Assembly: GCA_020061285.1 (NCBI GenBank)
Contig: JAGUYQ010000345.1
Coordinates: 1 to 5,486 of the forward strand
Reading direction: 5' to 3'
DNA: 5,486 nt
DNA from: Betaproteobacteria bacterium
Lineage (GTDB): Bacteria; Pseudomonadota; Gammaproteobacteria; Burkholderiales; UBA9220
This document shows positions 1-5,486 of the stretch, piece after piece (position 1 is the first letter of the stretch; each line of letters opens with the position of its first letter). The notes under the pieces are model-generated. The model was not told the DNA's origin and did no database searches. It saw only the letters and a list, made by a program, of their open reading frames with translations. The position numbers were made by a program, and so were the translations under genes.

Positions 1-147
1 CGCAGGTCCTGGCCGGGAGCTAGGCGAAGCGGGTGAAAAAAGCCGGCCGACAGGCAGGGGAGCGGCGAACCGGTAAGCCACATGCTGTTCTCCATAAAGA
101 AAGACCGCCTCATGGTACACAACGGCACTCCTCGGCCCAATCTGTCC
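1..147. other. No supported gene; left edge of window
   Basis: I see no supportable gene here. One short open stretch at the very edge (bases 3-23, plus strand) ends in TAG and could be the last few codons of an upstream gene, but six codons are too few to judge. The plus-strand frame open from base 33 runs into the CZB gene, but its N-terminal part has no family resemblance and no good ribosome binding site, so I treat it as non-coding. No tRNA-like or terminator-like structure with a T tract was found. Confidence 0.4.
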
Positions 148-210
148 TTGTAATTTTTAGGCTAAGCTTAATAAAGCTGAAATGTTTCACACACATCACA
201 ATAAATACAA
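148..210 (+). promoter_or_regulatory. AT-rich probable promoter region of the CZB gene
   Basis: This stretch is clearly AT-rich in an otherwise GC-rich window and sits directly upstream of the CZB gene. A TTGTAA at 148-153 could be a -35 element, and TAATAA at 169-174 a poor -10 with a short 15-base spacer, so the exact boxes are uncertain. A small inverted repeat, AGCTT at 165-169 and AAGCT at 174-178 around a 4-base loop, overlaps the putative -10 and could be an operator half-site pair or chance. I see no flagellar sigma-28 type promoter. That this is the promoter is inferred from position and composition. Confidence 0.4.
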
Positions 211-211
211 C

Positions 212-216
212 GGAGG
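212..216 (+). promoter_or_regulatory. Ribosome binding site of the CZB gene
   Basis: GGAGG lies 5 bases before the ATG at 222. It decides the start: the same frame is open back to an ATG at 33, but only the ATG at 222 has a good Shine-Dalgarno sequence, and the CZB domain begins just after it. Confidence 0.8.
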
Positions 217-221
217 ATGCC

Positions 222-584
222 ATGGACTTTGACGAGGCTATCGTCAGCCATTTGAAGTGGAAAATCCATCTGCGCAATTTTCTCGACGGCCGGGGCAAGA
301 AACTGGATGTCGGCAGCGTGGCCAAGGAGGATGAGTGCGAACTGGGGCGCTGGATTCGGGAAGAAGAAAGTCGATTTGCCGACTCCCCCCCCTTCCGGGA
401 ACTGGCGGAAAAGCACACCCAGTTTCACCGCACCGCGGCGGAAATCGTGCGCAAGGCGGAAACCGGCGACAAGCAAGGGGCGGAGGCGTTGCTCGCCACG
501 GGCCGGGATTTCTCCTGCGCCTCCCGTGACATCGTCGGCGCCATCATGCGCCTGGAGGAAGAGGTTTCCGGCAAGCGCCGCTAG
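222..584 (+). CDS. Stand-alone CZB (chemoreceptor zinc-binding) domain protein
   Basis: The 120-residue product is essentially one CZB domain. It shows the hallmark zinc ligands in the expected order: His10 in the first helix (HLKWK), Cys39 in the signature ECELGRWI (residues 38-45), then His65 and His69 in a KHxxFHxxA helix. CZB domains are cytoplasmic four-helix bundles that bind zinc through three His and one Cys. They are usually attached to chemoreceptors or diguanylate cyclases, where they sense zinc or oxidants such as hypochlorous acid through the zinc-bound Cys. Here there is no membrane segment, methyl-accepting domain or GGDEF domain, so any partner must be a separate protein. A second cysteine, Cys99, lies near the C-terminus. 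The start at 222 is chosen for its GGAGG site. The gene converges on cbbO with a 10-base gap. The family assignment is firm; the biological role and any tie to carbon fixation are unknown. Confidence 0.88.
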   Translation: MDFDEAIVSHLKWKIHLRNFLDGRGKKLDVGSVAKEDECELGRWIREEESRFADSPPFRELAEKHTQFHRTAAEIVRKAETGDKQGAEALLATGRDFSCASRDIVGAIMRLEEEVSGKRR

Positions 585-594
585 ACGCCCGTCC

Positions 595-2871
595 CTATTT
601 GGTCAGCGCCATGAACAATTGCGGCAGGCGTTCCGGCAGGCGCTGGATGTTGTCGATCACCGTGTATTGCTTGCCGAAAATGTCCGCCACGTACTCGTCG
701 GCCTTGGGGTCGAGGTTGATGCAGTAGGTGAATATCCCCTTCTGATCGAGCTCCCGGACCGCGCGGCGGGCGTCCTCTATCAGCAGGCGTTCGTCCTGCA
801 CGTCCACGTCAGCCGGTTGGCCGTCGGTGAGGATAAGCATCAGCTTCTTGTCGGCGGGGCGCGATTCCAGGTAGTGGGCGGCGTGGCGCATGGCGGCGCC
901 CATGCGGGTGGAATAGCCCGCCTCCATGGCTGCGATACGGGCCTTCACCTCATCGCCGAAACTCTCGCCGTAGCCCTTGATGTGCATGAAGCGCACGTCG
1001 TGGCGGGTGTTGGAATGAAAGCCCGATATCGCAAACGGGTCTCCCAGGCGCTCGATGGCCCAGGCCAGCAGGGACACCGCCTCTTGCGACAACGCCAGAA
1101 TGGTCTGCTCGGAACCGGCCACTTTTTCGTTGAGGGATTCGGACAAGTCCAGCACCAGGCTCACGGCAATGTTGCGGCCACTGGTGCGGTGGCTCATGTT
1201 GATGCGCGGGTCGGGCGTGGCCCCCCCCTTGAAATCGATGAGCGAACGGATAGCCACGTCCAGGTCCAACTCGCTTCCCTCTTCCTGGTAGCGGATACGC
1301 ACCTTGTCCTGAGGTTTGAGCAGATCGAGGATGCGCTTCAGGCGCTTGGCCAAGGCATCGTGCTTTTGCAACAGCCGGTCGATATCCCCTGGATTGCCCT
1401 TGGGGTGCAAGGCCTCGTACAGGCTCACCCAATCGGGCCGGTAGGTCTGGCTGTTGTAGTCCCACTCCGGATAGTGGCGGGGCGGCAGGGATTGAACCTC
1501 GGCCTCCTTCTTCTGCTTCTTGTCCGGGTCGTCAAAGAAATCCTCGTCATCGCTGTCCTCAATGTACTGCCACATGTGGCGGTTGTCGTCGCGGTAATCG
1601 ATGACGGTATTGTCGAAGTAAACCTTGGCGAACTGGTCGCTTTGCCGCCGGGTGCGGGCCACGAAGGCAAGGGCCAGGTCGGCGGTCTCGCGGGTATTGC
1701 TCTCGCCCTGGGCCAGGGCCTCGCGAAAACGCTCGGCAAATTCCCGAATGTCGGGATTCCGGTATGGGTGTTCCGGGTCCAGCAAGGCGCGGGACATCAT
1801 GGTCAGGCGATGGCGCAGGCAGGATAGGGTTTCCGGGTCGCAATCGTCCTCGCCAGGAAAGGGGTGAAGCGCCAGGAAGGTATCGCGCAGGCCGGGATAT
1901 TCGCGCATCAGCAGGGTTTCGATGCGGCAATCCTCGAAAAACTCCACCGCCATGCGTTGCAGGGGGCTGTAGTTGTCGGCGATGATCTGCGTCGTCCACC
2001 GGCGATGGCCGACCATGTGCGCCAGGACGGCGCGATAGCGGTCAATACCCTTCACGCCATGGAGGCTGTCGAATACATCCGGCACACGCATGCCCAGCCT
2101 GTCGTAATAGGGAATCGGCTTGCGCAACTCGTCGAAAGCGGTGGAATAGGGAACCAGTTGGTCGGCATCCTGCCAGAGGCCTCGCAGGTAGAGGTCCAGC
2201 TTGCGTTCCACGTCGGCGAACAGCACGCCATGGCGCTCCCGCTGCATGACCGCCCGGCTGTCGGCGGACTTGAGGGCGAAGTATTCGGTCTGCCGCTCCG
2301 GGTGCGTGCGGTAGTTGCGGATACCGTATATCACCCAGTTACGCACGCCCTCCATGGATAGCTGGCTGAACAGGAAGGGCGCTTGCTGGTAGAACTCCGG
2401 CAGGCCGGGGCTGGGAAAGGTGGTGTGGTGACCATGAATGGAACCCGTGGTTTGAGCCATCAGGTCCATGGCAATATCGAGATAACGCTCGAGCTGCTCC
2501 AGCGAGTGCTGGCGACGCGCCACCGGGGCCAGGGTCTGAATGAAGGGGGCGATGGCCTTGCCATTGGGCGATTTGTGCATCGCATGGACGGCCTTCATCA
2601 CCGGCGCCAAGGCCTCCTCGCCCAGGGCCTTGGCCACCGAGGGCCATTCCTCCAGGAAAGCCAGGATGGGTTCGTCGCCGCGCCCCATGCGGCCGAGGAA
2701 ACCCGCGGCGTCGAGATAAGCGGACAGGCCTTCGCGGCTGAGCACCGCCAGGGCCTCCGCCATGGTGTCCTCGAACACCTCCTTGACACGCGGGAAGCCG
2801 CTGTTGAGCTGCTTCCAGTAGGCGGCCATCAGGGGGTGCTGGTATTCGGTTTCCGTCTCGGTCATAGACAT
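595..2871 (-). CDS. cbbO: CbbO, von Willebrand A-domain subunit of the RuBisCO activase
   Basis: The 758-residue product is the adaptor of the CbbQO RuBisCO activase. One CbbO binds a CbbQ hexamer and is thought to bring the AAA+ motor to inhibited RuBisCO in the cytoplasm. The N-terminal ~430 residues are a mostly helical region typical of the family. A strongly acidic and then lysine-rich linker follows (about 437-456), then a C-terminal VWA domain (about 567-758). The metal-ion-dependent adhesion site is complete: Asp575, Ser577 and Ser579 in DLSES, Thr655 in the STRMG segment, and Asp683 in LTDGQ. In this family the site is held to contact an acidic residue on RuBisCO. Length is close to the usual ~750-790 residues and I see no frameshift. 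It is the last gene of the cbbM-cbbQ-cbbO cluster, 153 bases after cbbQ. The first ATG (2871) is used, but Met3 (ATG at 2865) has better Shine-Dalgarno spacing. NorD-type proteins are the nearest alternative, but the cbbM and cbbQ neighbours settle the name. Confidence 0.95.
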   Translation of the reverse strand: MSMTETETEYQHPLMAAYWKQLNSGFPRVKEVFEDTMAEALAVLSREGLSAYLDAAGFLGRMGRGDEPILAFLEEWPSVAKALGEEALAPVMKAVHAMHKSPNGKAIAPFIQTLAPVARRQHSLEQLERYLDIAMDLMAQTTGSIHGHHTTFPSPGLPEFYQQAPFLFSQLSMEGVRNWVIYGIRNYRTHPERQTEYFALKSADSRAVMQRERHGVLFADVERKLDLYLRGLWQDADQLVPYSTAFDELRKPIPYYDRLGMRVPDVFDSLHGVKGIDRYRAVLAHMVGHRRWTTQIIADNYSPLQRMAVEFFEDCRIETLLMREYPGLRDTFLALHPFPGEDDCDPETLSCLRHRLTMMSRALLDPEHPYRNPDIREFAERFREALAQGESNTRETADLALAFVARTRRQSDQFAKVYFDNTVIDYRDDNRHMWQYIEDSDDEDFFDDPDKKQKKEAEVQSLPPRHYPEWDYNSQTYRPDWVSLYEALHPKGNPGDIDRLLQKHDALAKRLKRILDLLKPQDKVRIRYQEEGSELDLDVAIRSLIDFKGGATPDPRINMSHRTSGRNIAVSLVLDLSESLNEKVAGSEQTILALSQEAVSLLAWAIERLGDPFAISGFHSNTRHDVRFMHIKGYGESFGDEVKARIAAMEAGYSTRMGAAMRHAAHYLESRPADKKLMLILTDGQPADVDVQDERLLIEDARRAVRELDQKGIFTYCINLDPKADEYVADIFGKQYTVIDNIQRLPERLPQLFMALTK

Positions 2872-2880
2872 GGTCCGCGT
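2872..2880 (-). promoter_or_regulatory. Weak ribosome binding site of cbbO
   Basis: Read on the minus strand, the only purine-rich match is GCGGA, which ends 2 bases before the first ATG (2871) and 8 bases before a second in-frame ATG (2865). The second spacing is the more usual one, so the protein may start at Met3. This is a poorer site than those of cbbM and cbbQ and suggests lower translation of cbbO. Confidence 0.4.
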
Positions 2881-2894
2881 TCAATCCCACGAAG

Positions 2895-2919
2895 GGTGCA
2901 AAGCCACACGCAATGCACC
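2895..2919 (-). repeat. Short inverted repeat in the cbbO leader
   Basis: GGTGCA (2895-2900) and TGCACC (2914-2919) form a perfect 6-base inverted repeat around a 13-base loop, about 23 bases before the cbbO start. With so large a loop it is marginal as an RNA hairpin. It could be a protein-binding dyad or chance. Confidence 0.2.
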
Positions 2920-2986
2920 ACCCAACATCCGGCGGAGCGTGGCGGTCGCCGTCTTGGCGGTTTCACAACCACGGCCCACCCCTCAT

Positions 2987-3014
2987 GGGCGCAATGGCGC
3001 TATGCCTTGCGCCC
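2987..3014 (-). other. Stem-loop between cbbQ and cbbO
   Basis: GGGCGCAA (2987-2994) pairs perfectly with TTGCGCCC (3007-3014), and inside it GGC (2996-2998) pairs with GCC (3004-3006) around a GCTAT loop. The result is 11 base pairs with one bulged base. It starts 10 bases after the cbbQ stop codon. No T run follows on the minus strand, so it is not a classic intrinsic terminator. It may instead be an mRNA 3'-end stabiliser or an RNase processing site between the two cistrons. The structure is read from the sequence; the function is inferred. Confidence 0.5.
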
Positions 3015-3024
3015 CACGGCCTCG

Positions 3025-3828
3025 TCACGCGAACGTCGCGTCGATCGCGTGATCCAGCGTCTCGCGAATGTCGGCATCGTCGGTGATCGGGCGCACCAGG
3101 GCCATGCGGCAAGCGTCGCGCGGAGCGACGCCGTCCTTGATCAGCGTGGAGGCATAAACCAGCAGGCGGGTGGAGATGCCCTCGTCCAGGCCGTGGCCCT
3201 TCAGGTTGCGGGCAGCCTGCCCGATCTTCACCAGCTTGGCCGTGGTGGCCTCGTCGAGGCCCGTTTCCTTGGACAGGATGGCGGTCTCCAGCTCGGGAGC
3301 GGGGTAGTCGAAATCAAAGGCCGTGAAGCGCTGCTTGGTGGACTGCTTGAGGTCTTTCAGCAACGACTGGTAACCCGGGTTGTAGGAGATCACCAACTGA
3401 AAATCGGGGTGAGCCTCGATCAGTTCCCCCTTCTTGTCCAAGGGCAGGGTGCGGCGGTGGTCGGTCAGCGGGTGGATCACCACGGTAGTGTCCTGGCGCG
3501 CCTCGACGATCTCATCCAGGTAGCAGATGGCGCCGATGCGTGCGGCGGTGGTCAGCGGGCCGTCCAGCCAGCGGGTGCCGTTGGCCTCGAGCAGATAGCG
3601 GCCGACCAGGTCGGAGGCCGTCATGTCCTCGTTGCAAGCCACGGTGATCAATGGCTTGCCCAGCTTCCAGGCCATGTACTCGATGAAACGGGACTTGCCG
3701 CAGCCGGTGGGGCCCTTCACCATCACCGGCAGGCGGTTGCGGTAGGCGGCCTCATACAGGGTCACCTCATTGCCCTGGGCTTGGTAATAGGGTTCCTTGT
3801 GGACCTTGTACTGTTCCTTGTCGGTCAT
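3025..3828 (-). CDS. cbbQ: CbbQ, MoxR-type AAA+ ATPase of the RuBisCO activase
   Basis: The 267-residue product is the motor of the CbbQO activase. It forms a hexameric ring that uses ATP to remodel RuBisCO and release tightly bound sugar phosphates. It has a full set of AAA+ elements: Walker A GPTGCGKS (residues 39-46), Walker B ICYLDE with Asp105 and Glu106, sensor 1 Asn150 in SYNPG, a probable arginine finger at Arg167 (KQRF), and a sensor 2-type Arg221 in GISTRLL. Length matches the family (~265-270). The ATG at 3828 is chosen because AGGAG stands 6 bases before it. The frame is open a further 26 codons to 3906, but that part overlaps a leader hairpin and lacks a good site. The gene lies between cbbM (159-base gap with a terminator) and cbbO (153-base gap). 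The related NorQ is similar in sequence; the neighbours point to CbbQ, probably the form II-specific type called CbbQ2 elsewhere. Confidence 0.96.
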   Translation of the reverse strand: MTDKEQYKVHKEPYYQAQGNEVTLYEAAYRNRLPVMVKGPTGCGKSRFIEYMAWKLGKPLITVACNEDMTASDLVGRYLLEANGTRWLDGPLTTAARIGAICYLDEIVEARQDTTVVIHPLTDHRRTLPLDKKGELIEAHPDFQLVISYNPGYQSLLKDLKQSTKQRFTAFDFDYPAPELETAILSKETGLDEATTAKLVKIGQAARNLKGHGLDEGISTRLLVYASTLIKDGVAPRDACRMALVRPITDDADIRETLDHAIDATFA

Positions 3829-3834
3829 GGCGAT

Positions 3835-3839
3835 CTCCT
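3835..3839 (-). promoter_or_regulatory. Ribosome binding site of cbbQ
   Basis: On the minus strand AGGAG stands 6 bases before the ATG at 3828. It fixes the start of cbbQ against the longer open frame that reaches 3906. It lies only 7 bases downstream of the base of the long leader hairpin (3847-3890). Confidence 0.85.
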
Positions 3840-3846
3840 GTGCAAA

Positions 3847-3890
3847 TCCGCATTCAAACGCGGCCCAAGGCGGCCACATTTGGATGCGGA
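3847..3890 (-). promoter_or_regulatory. Long hairpin in the cbbQ leader
   Basis: Two 19-base arms (3847-3865 and 3872-3890) are inverted copies of each other with 16 of 19 positions identical, separated by a 6-base loop. In the mRNA sense, two of the three differences become G-U pairs, leaving one C-A mismatch, so 18 of 19 positions can pair. Read as plus-strand RNA only one difference would be a wobble pair, so the structure favours the cbbQ transcript. No T tract follows it; instead the cbbQ Shine-Dalgarno begins 7 bases on. Likely roles, all inferred, are protecting the 5' end of a processed cbbQO message, acting as a cleavage site, or modulating cbbQ translation. A palindromic mobile repeat is the main alternative. 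Confidence 0.65.
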
Positions 3891-3908
3891 CCAATATCCA
3901 CATCACTA

Positions 3909-3927
3909 TCCGGGCTCTAACCCCGGA
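3909..3927 (-). repeat. Small inverted repeat after the cbbM terminator
   Basis: TCCGGG (3909-3914) and CCCGGA (3922-3927) form a 6-base-pair stem with a 7-base loop. It sits just past the cbbM terminator and ahead of the cbbQ leader hairpin, so this gap can form three stems in a row. On its own it is weak and its role is unknown. Confidence 0.3.
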
Positions 3928-3957
3928 AGAAAAACGCCCCCGAGGGCGGGGGCGTTT
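3926..3957 (-). terminator. Intrinsic terminator downstream of cbbM
   Basis: AAACGCCCCC (3932-3941) and GGGGGCGTTT (3948-3957) make a perfect 10-base-pair stem with a 6-base loop. On the minus strand the stem is followed by TTCTTCC, so together with the arm's own T residues it gives the run TTTTTCTT. It begins 30 bases past the cbbM stop codon. On the plus strand only TTTCTC follows, so the signal is aimed at cbbM transcripts. Because cbbQ and cbbO lie beyond it on the same strand, it probably acts as a partial terminator that lowers activase expression relative to RuBisCO. Confidence 0.85.
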
Positions 3958-3987
3958 CTCGGTTTCAGCGTAAGCTGTACGCGCCTA

Positions 3988-5367
3988 TTACTTGTGCACG
4001 CCCAGCTTTTCGCGCCAGCCGGGATAAATCTTGTCGGCGTCGTGGGGGAAGGACTCGAAAGCACGGGCGAATTCCTGATGCTCCTTGGCCCACTGGATCG
4101 GGTCGGCACCGGCCTTCCAGCACTCGTAGGCTTGACGCAGGGACTTGGCGCCGGCAGCGGGGCTGTCGATGTGGCCGTAGGAACCGCCACCCGCGGTGTT
4201 GATCACGTTGCCGTGGCCCAGGTTCTCGAAGAAGCCCGGCAGACGCAGGGCGTTCATGCCACCGGAGATGATCGGGGTGGTGGGGCGCATGCCGTACCAC
4301 TTCTGGTTGTAGGCGGGACCCTGATACTCATCGCGCTCGATGATGTAAGCGATGTTGCGGTCGTCCTTGCTGCCCTCCATCTTGCCGTAGCCCATGGTGC
4401 CGACGTGGATACCGGAGGCGCCTTGCAGGCGGGACATCTTGGCCAGCACGTAGGCAGTATAGCCGCGCTTGGAGCTGGGGGAGGTCACGGCGCCGTGGCC
4501 GGCACGGTGGTAGTGCAGGTACTGGCGGGAGAAGTAACGGCGGGCGGTGGTCACCATGCCGGGGCCGCCCACGTAGCCGTCCACCAGGAAGGCCACCTTG
4601 TCGGCGTCGGGGCCGAAGGCTTCGAGGATGAATTCGCCACGGGCGATCATCTCAGCGTGGTCGTCAGCGGTGATGTTGGCGGAGAAAATCTTGGCCTCGC
4701 CGGTCTCGTCCATGGCGCGCTTCATGGCATCATACACCAGGGGATAGACTTTCTTGGCGGGGCAGAACACCTGGTTGCCCTGGGGTTCGTCGTTTTTGAT
4801 GAAATCGCCACCCAGCCAGAACTGGTAGGCGGCCTTGGCAAACGGCTCGGGACGCAGGCCCAGCTTGGGCTTGATGATGGTGCCGGAAATGTAGCCGCCA
4901 TCCACCACGGGACGACCCAGGACACGCCACAGGTTGCTGATGTCCACGGCGGGGCCGTCGAACAGCTCGATGGCGCGGCGGGGCATGTAGAAGTCGTACA
5001 TCTTCAGGTATTCGCAGTCGCCCATGCCCTGGTTGTTGCCGATGGTCAGGGTGAGGAAGGAGACCAGCATCATACGGCCGTCGATAATGTTGCGGTCGAA
5101 CAGGTCCAGCGGATAGGCGATGCGAACCTCTTCGGTGGCCTCGTCGATCATGTACACCAGGGCGTCAACGCCCTTGGTGAAGTCGTCGGTGGTGGAGACT
5201 TCAACGTTGGTGCCGGTGGAGGATTCGGCGGCGACGTGAGCGGCGACTTCCAGGAAGCCGTAGCCCTTGGCGGGCTTCATCTTATAGGCGCACAGGATGT
5301 GCTTGCCACCGGCGATCAGGTCCTCTTCCTTGAGGCTCAGATCAGCATAACGTGCGGATTGATCCAT
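3988..5367 (-). CDS. cbbM: Form II ribulose-1,5-bisphosphate carboxylase/oxygenase (RuBisCO)
   Basis: The 459-residue product catalyses carboxylation (and oxygenation) of ribulose 1,5-bisphosphate, the CO2-fixing step of the Calvin-Benson-Bassham cycle. Form II enzymes are large-subunit dimers or higher assemblies without small subunits, and no cbbS gene is seen. Residues fall at the same numbers as in the Rhodospirillum rubrum enzyme: Glu48 and Asn111 from the N-domain; catalytic Lys166 in TIIKPK; the carbamylated Lys191 with metal ligands Asp193 and Glu194 in FIKNDE; His287-Arg288; His321; loop 6 Lys329 in GYGKM; Ser368 in ISGGMN; and phosphate-binding Gly393-Gly394. All are present, so the enzyme should be active; it is not a form IV RuBisCO-like protein. 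The ATG at 5367 has GAGGAG 6 bases upstream, a strong site. An intrinsic terminator follows, then cbbQ and cbbO. Form II enzymes generally suit high-CO2, low-oxygen conditions. Confidence 0.98.
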   Translation of the reverse strand: MDQSARYADLSLKEEDLIAGGKHILCAYKMKPAKGYGFLEVAAHVAAESSTGTNVEVSTTDDFTKGVDALVYMIDEATEEVRIAYPLDLFDRNIIDGRMMLVSFLTLTIGNNQGMGDCEYLKMYDFYMPRRAIELFDGPAVDISNLWRVLGRPVVDGGYISGTIIKPKLGLRPEPFAKAAYQFWLGGDFIKNDEPQGNQVFCPAKKVYPLVYDAMKRAMDETGEAKIFSANITADDHAEMIARGEFILEAFGPDADKVAFLVDGYVGGPGMVTTARRYFSRQYLHYHRAGHGAVTSPSSKRGYTAYVLAKMSRLQGASGIHVGTMGYGKMEGSKDDRNIAYIIERDEYQGPAYNQKWYGMRPTTPIISGGMNALRLPGFFENLGHGNVINTAGGGSYGHIDSPAAGAKSLRQAYECWKAGADPIQWAKEHQEFARAFESFPHDADKIYPGWREKLGVHK

Positions 5368-5397
5368 TCGATTCTCCTCGTTCTCAGCGTGTTAAAA

Positions 5398-5454
5398 GTT
5401 GTCTGTGGTTGCTCTGCGTTTGTGCTGTGCTGCGTGGTGTTCGGTGCGGCTTGG
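5398..5454 (-). promoter_or_regulatory. U-free, CA-rich leader of cbbM
   Basis: Over 57 bases the mRNA-sense strand has no T at all: 24 C, 23 A and 10 G. Such a sequence should stay largely unstructured. It lies 31-87 bases before the cbbM start, so it would be part of the 5' leader if transcription starts further upstream. An open leader could favour heavy ribosome loading; a C-rich, G-poor, unstructured stretch is also what Rho factor binds. The composition is seen directly and both roles are inferred. Confidence 0.45.
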
Positions 5455-5461
5455 ATGGCAT

Positions 5462-5486
5462 CTTAGGGAACGTGGTCTATAAATGC
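5462..5486 (-). promoter_or_regulatory. Possible promoter or CbbR-type site upstream of cbbM (partial)
   Basis: On the minus strand the window edge reads into TTTATAG and then, ten bases on, CTAAGA, an AT-flanked imperfect dyad of the general kind bound by LysR-type regulators. CbbR, a LysR-type protein, usually controls cbb operons and is often encoded divergently just upstream, which would be outside this window. TATAGA could also be a -10 element. The window ends before a -35 could be checked, so this is a weak call. Confidence 0.25.

Noticed and set aside
33..221. N-terminal extension of the CZB protein back to an ATG at 33
   Set aside because: The added 63 residues show no family similarity, cross the AT-rich probable promoter, and have no comparable ribosome binding site; GGAGG before 222 is decisive.
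307..1827. Plus-strand open frame of 506 codons overlapping the CZB gene and cbbO
   Set aside because: It overlaps the CZB gene out of frame and is antisense to the conserved VWA region of cbbO; the product has no recognisable motif.
2969..3021. Direct repeat CCACGGCC at 2969-2976 and 3014-3021
   Set aside because: Only 8 bases, GC-rich, two copies; expected by chance in such sequence.
3829..3906. N-terminal extension of CbbQ to an ATG at 3906
   Set aside because: The added 26 residues are not typical of CbbQ and are encoded by the leader hairpin; the ATG at 3828 has AGGAG at good spacing and gives the usual family length.
3905..3930. Possible tRNA 3' end suggested by the GGGCTCTAACCCC sequence
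   Set aside because: No acceptor stem, anticodon arm or T-loop consensus can be found around it; it is explained by a small inverted repeat.
2383..5466. Plus-strand open frame of 1027 codons opposite cbbQ and cbbM
   Set aside because: It is antisense to genes with complete family motifs, its translation is low-complexity Gly/Val/His/Ala-rich, and it has no recognisable domain. Long antisense frames are common opposite GC-rich genes.
1..5486. CRISPR array, insertion sequence or prophage content
   Set aside because: No regularly spaced repeats, transposase motifs or terminal inverted repeats were seen; the space is filled by four intact genes and short gaps.

Overview
The window looks like a piece of chromosome from a CO2-fixing, GC-rich proteobacterium. 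The evidence is a complete form II RuBisCO gene followed by both subunits of the CbbQ/CbbO RuBisCO activase, all on the minus strand. The order cbbM-cbbQ-cbbO is known from chemolithoautotrophs such as Thiobacillus- and Acidithiobacillus-type sulfur and iron oxidisers. A betaproteobacterial sulfur or iron oxidiser is my guess from protein character and base composition; it has not been tested by any search.

Layout, left to right. Bases 1-221 hold no gene I can support, but they end in an AT-rich stretch that probably carries the promoter of the next gene. Bases 222-584 (+) encode a 120-residue protein made only of a CZB (chemoreceptor zinc-binding) domain. It runs tail to tail with cbbO (595-2871, -), with 10 bases between the two stop codons. 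A 153-base gap with a stem-loop separates cbbO from cbbQ (3025-3828, -). A 159-base gap separates cbbQ from cbbM (3988-5367, -). It contains a strong intrinsic terminator just after cbbM and a 19-position, nearly perfect hairpin just ahead of the cbbQ ribosome binding site. Bases 5368-5486 are the cbbM leader and part of its control region, including 57 bases with no U in the mRNA sense.

How the genes work together. CbbM carboxylates ribulose 1,5-bisphosphate in the Calvin-Benson-Bassham cycle. CbbQ, a MoxR-type AAA+ ATPase ring, and CbbO, a von Willebrand A-domain adaptor, together remove inhibitory sugar phosphates from RuBisCO. The terminator between cbbM and cbbQ suggests that most transcripts stop after cbbM and only a minority read through into the activase genes. 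That would fit an abundant enzyme and a catalytic amount of its activase. The CZB protein is probably a separate zinc- or oxidant-responsive signalling gene whose link to carbon fixation is unknown.

The genes themselves belong to known families and look intact. The less ordinary content is in the non-coding DNA: the cbbQ leader hairpin, the terminator, the U-free cbbM leader and the cbbQ-cbbO stem-loop.
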